Below, piece after piece: positions 62,971 through 64,000 of a stretch of 64,000 nt of DNA. The translations under genes were made by a program, and so were the position numbers. How positions within the stretch are numbered: the first letter of the stretch is position 1; each line of letters begins with the position of its first letter. Location: contig NW_026623067.1 of assembly GCF_023065955.2 (NCBI RefSeq), forward strand, positions 58,350,444 through 58,414,443, given 5' to 3'. The stretch is from Ursus arctos (Eukaryota > Chordata > Mammalia > Carnivora > Ursidae). The notes under the pieces were generated by a model. It did not search any database and had not been told where the DNA came from. It worked only from the letters and a program-made list of their open reading frames with translations.

Positions 62971-63103
62971 ACAAAAAGCAAGGATGTCAAAGACAAAGAG
63001 AAGCTGAGCCGACATCAGTTTGTCCCTGGAACATTCTCTGGGGTTCTACAGTGTTCGGTCTGTGATAAAACGCTCCTGGGGAAGGAGTCATTCCAGTGTT
63101 CCA
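62971..63103 (+). CDS. ARHGEF28: ARHGEF28 coding exon, first half of the C1 zinc finger (133 nt)
   Basis: Acceptor gtatctgaag, donor A|gtaagt. It encodes TKSKDVKDKEKLSRHQFVPG, TFSGVLQCSVCDKTLLGKES and FQCS plus one base of the next codon (Asn in human). The zinc ligands follow the C1 pattern: His, 12 residues, Cys-x2-Cys, 11 residues, Cys. The spacing of 11 equals that in AKAP13 and is shorter than in protein kinase C. The remaining ligands are on exons beyond the window. In this RhoGEF subfamily the C1 finger is generally considered atypical (not a strong phorbol ester binder); it precedes the DH-PH module. The lysine-rich KSKDVKDKEK leads into the finger. Confidence 0.96.
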
Positions 63104-63184
63104 GTAAGTTCTTGGGCCCGGTGTGTGCTGTCTTTGCATTTTGCATCCCCAGGCAGTAAGCGACGTGAGAATAGGGCTATTGTT

Positions 63185-63591
63185 TTTTCTTTTTTAAAGA
63201 TTTATTTGTTTATTTTAGTGGGAGTAGGGACAGAGGGAAAGGGAGAGAGTGTCTTAAGCAGACTCTGTGCTGAGCGTGGAGCTCGATGCGGGGCTCTGTC
63301 TTATGACTCTGAAATCACAACCTGAGCTGAAACTAAGAGTCAGATGCTCGGGGCGCCTGGGTGGCACAGCGGTTAAGCATCTGCCTTCGGCTCAGGGCGT
63401 GATCCCGGCATTATGGGATTGAGCCCCACATCAGTCTCTTCCCCTATGAGCCTGCTTCTTCCTCTCCAACTCCCCCTGCTTGTGTTCTCTCTCTCACTGG
63501 CTGTCTCTATCTCTGTCGAATAAATAAATAAAATCTTTAAAAAAAAAAAAAAGAGTCAGATGCTCATCTGACGGTGCCACCCAGGCTCCCG
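63185..63591 (-). repeat. Outer Can-SINE of a nested inverted pair
   Basis: A diverged - strand SINE from poly-T at about 63186 to its head at 63591, flanked by gagaatagggctattgtt (63167-63184) and gagaacagggccattgtt (63592-63609). It is split by the SINE at 63350. Confidence 0.88.
63350..63550 (+). repeat. Young inner Can-SINE with perfect target duplication
   Basis: Head ggggcgcctgggtggcacagcggttaag of the young subfamily. Exact 15-base duplication aagagtcagatgctc (63335-63349, 63551-63565). Confidence 0.94.
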
Positions 63592-64000
63592 GAGAACAGG
63601 GCCATTGTTAAGCAAATTTATATAAACCTTCATTGCAGTGCTGCACGTGTGATTGGACAACTTACAGAGCAGTGACCCATGATGGTTAGAGTCAGTGCTT
63701 GTTGTCCACAAGTAACAGAACCCCAGACCTGTATATCTCACTGCCTACTTGAAGTCTCCACAAAGTTGCATGTCTAGAGTGGAGCTCTGCCTTCCCACTC
63801 CTGTGCCCATGTGCAGGCTGATTGCTTCGTCAACGGCAGCTCTAGTGCGCCAGTCCCATGCTCATGGCCAAAACCTTGGGGTCTTTCTTTATGCCTCTTT
63901 CTCTCTCACATCCCACATCTAGCCCTTCAGCAGTCCTCTTGGCTCAGTCTTTCCAATATGTACGAAAGCCAGCCACCTTTCACCCTGTCGCTGACATCAC

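Larger units (their letters stand above)
1..64000 (+). other. ARHGEF28: ARHGEF28 locus, middle part of the gene (partial at both ends)
   Basis: The whole window appears to lie within one transcription unit on the + strand. Nine exons joined in order give 1137 nt of uninterrupted frame that enters in phase 1 and leaves in phase 1. The encoded protein is recognisable as ARHGEF28 (p190RhoGEF, RGNEF) by stretches such as NGGDEVYAN, SLDALDADSEGEGHSE, SGVRSRSYSCSSPKIS, EEEWDKYIIPAKSESEKY and the C1-domain start HQFVPGTFSGVLQC. The family is known as RhoA-specific exchange factors with a C1 finger, a DH-PH catalytic module and a C-terminal coiled coil; the protein is reported to bind focal adhesion kinase and neurofilament light-chain mRNA. 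The N-terminal exons and everything after the first half of the C1 finger are outside the window. AKAP13 and ARHGEF2 are paralogues, but their sequences fit clearly less well. Confidence 0.93.
63104..64000. other. Start of the next ARHGEF28 intron
   Basis: It begins with consensus donor gtaagt, then 81 bases later a SINE carrying a second SINE inside it. From 63610 to the end the sequence is unique and no exon is seen. Confidence 0.75.

Noticed and set aside
62971..63103. Assignment to AKAP13 or ARHGEF2 instead of ARHGEF28
   Set aside because: AKAP13 has a different, KEKEKDK-rich sequence before its C1 finger and ARHGEF2 a different finger; the upstream exons match only ARHGEF28.
8579..63550. 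Repeated blocks as a CRISPR-like array
   Set aside because: The recurring sequences are dispersed SINEs and microsatellites without regular spacers; this is a mammalian intron.

Overview
The window is vertebrate nuclear DNA from a carnivoran mammal. The evidence is a set of spliced exons with GT/AG borders separated by long introns, plus many tRNA-derived Can-SINE (SINEC) copies on both strands. Several SINEs carry a 'ggcacagcggttaag ... gcgtgatcccggc ... ttatgggat' head that I associate with bears and relatives. A caniform, possibly an ursid, is therefore my best guess, but this is an inference. I see no bacterial-type gene, tRNA or rRNA gene, CRISPR array or intact mobile element.

One gene explains all the coding signal: ARHGEF28 (p190RhoGEF / RGNEF), a RhoA-directed guanine nucleotide exchange factor, transcribed on the + strand and running off both ends of the window. 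Nine internal coding exons can be placed at 8700-8752, 9340-9400, 43620-43741, 47330-47610, 50741-50948, 53561-53672, 57232-57274, 62506-62629 and 62971-63103. All have AG acceptors and GT donors. Their phases match throughout (1137 nt joined, without a stop), and the translation agrees with the human protein as I remember it. The piece encoded is the middle of the protein: the serine-rich linker after the N-terminal region, then the first part of the C1 zinc finger. The rest of the C1 finger and the DH-PH exchange module must lie beyond 64000, and the N-terminal exons before position 1.

A further exon-like block at 24845-24929 sits inside the 34-kb intron between 9400 and 43620. It has an ATG in strong Kozak context, a 28-codon open frame and a GT donor in exactly the phase needed to splice to 43620. 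The DNA around it is comparatively rich in CpG. I read it as an internal promoter and alternative first exon giving an N-terminally shortened GEF. This is the most interesting feature of the window.

Layout: 1-8699 upstream intron with old repeats and one young SINE; 8700-9400 two small exons; 9401-43619 a giant intron full of SINEs, L1 fragments, MIR/L2 relics and a hAT-type MITE, with the alternative first exon in the middle; 43620-63103 seven exons in introns of 0.3 to 5.2 kb; 63104-64000 the start of the next intron with a nested SINE pair. The long open frames outside these exons look like chance frames or repeats.
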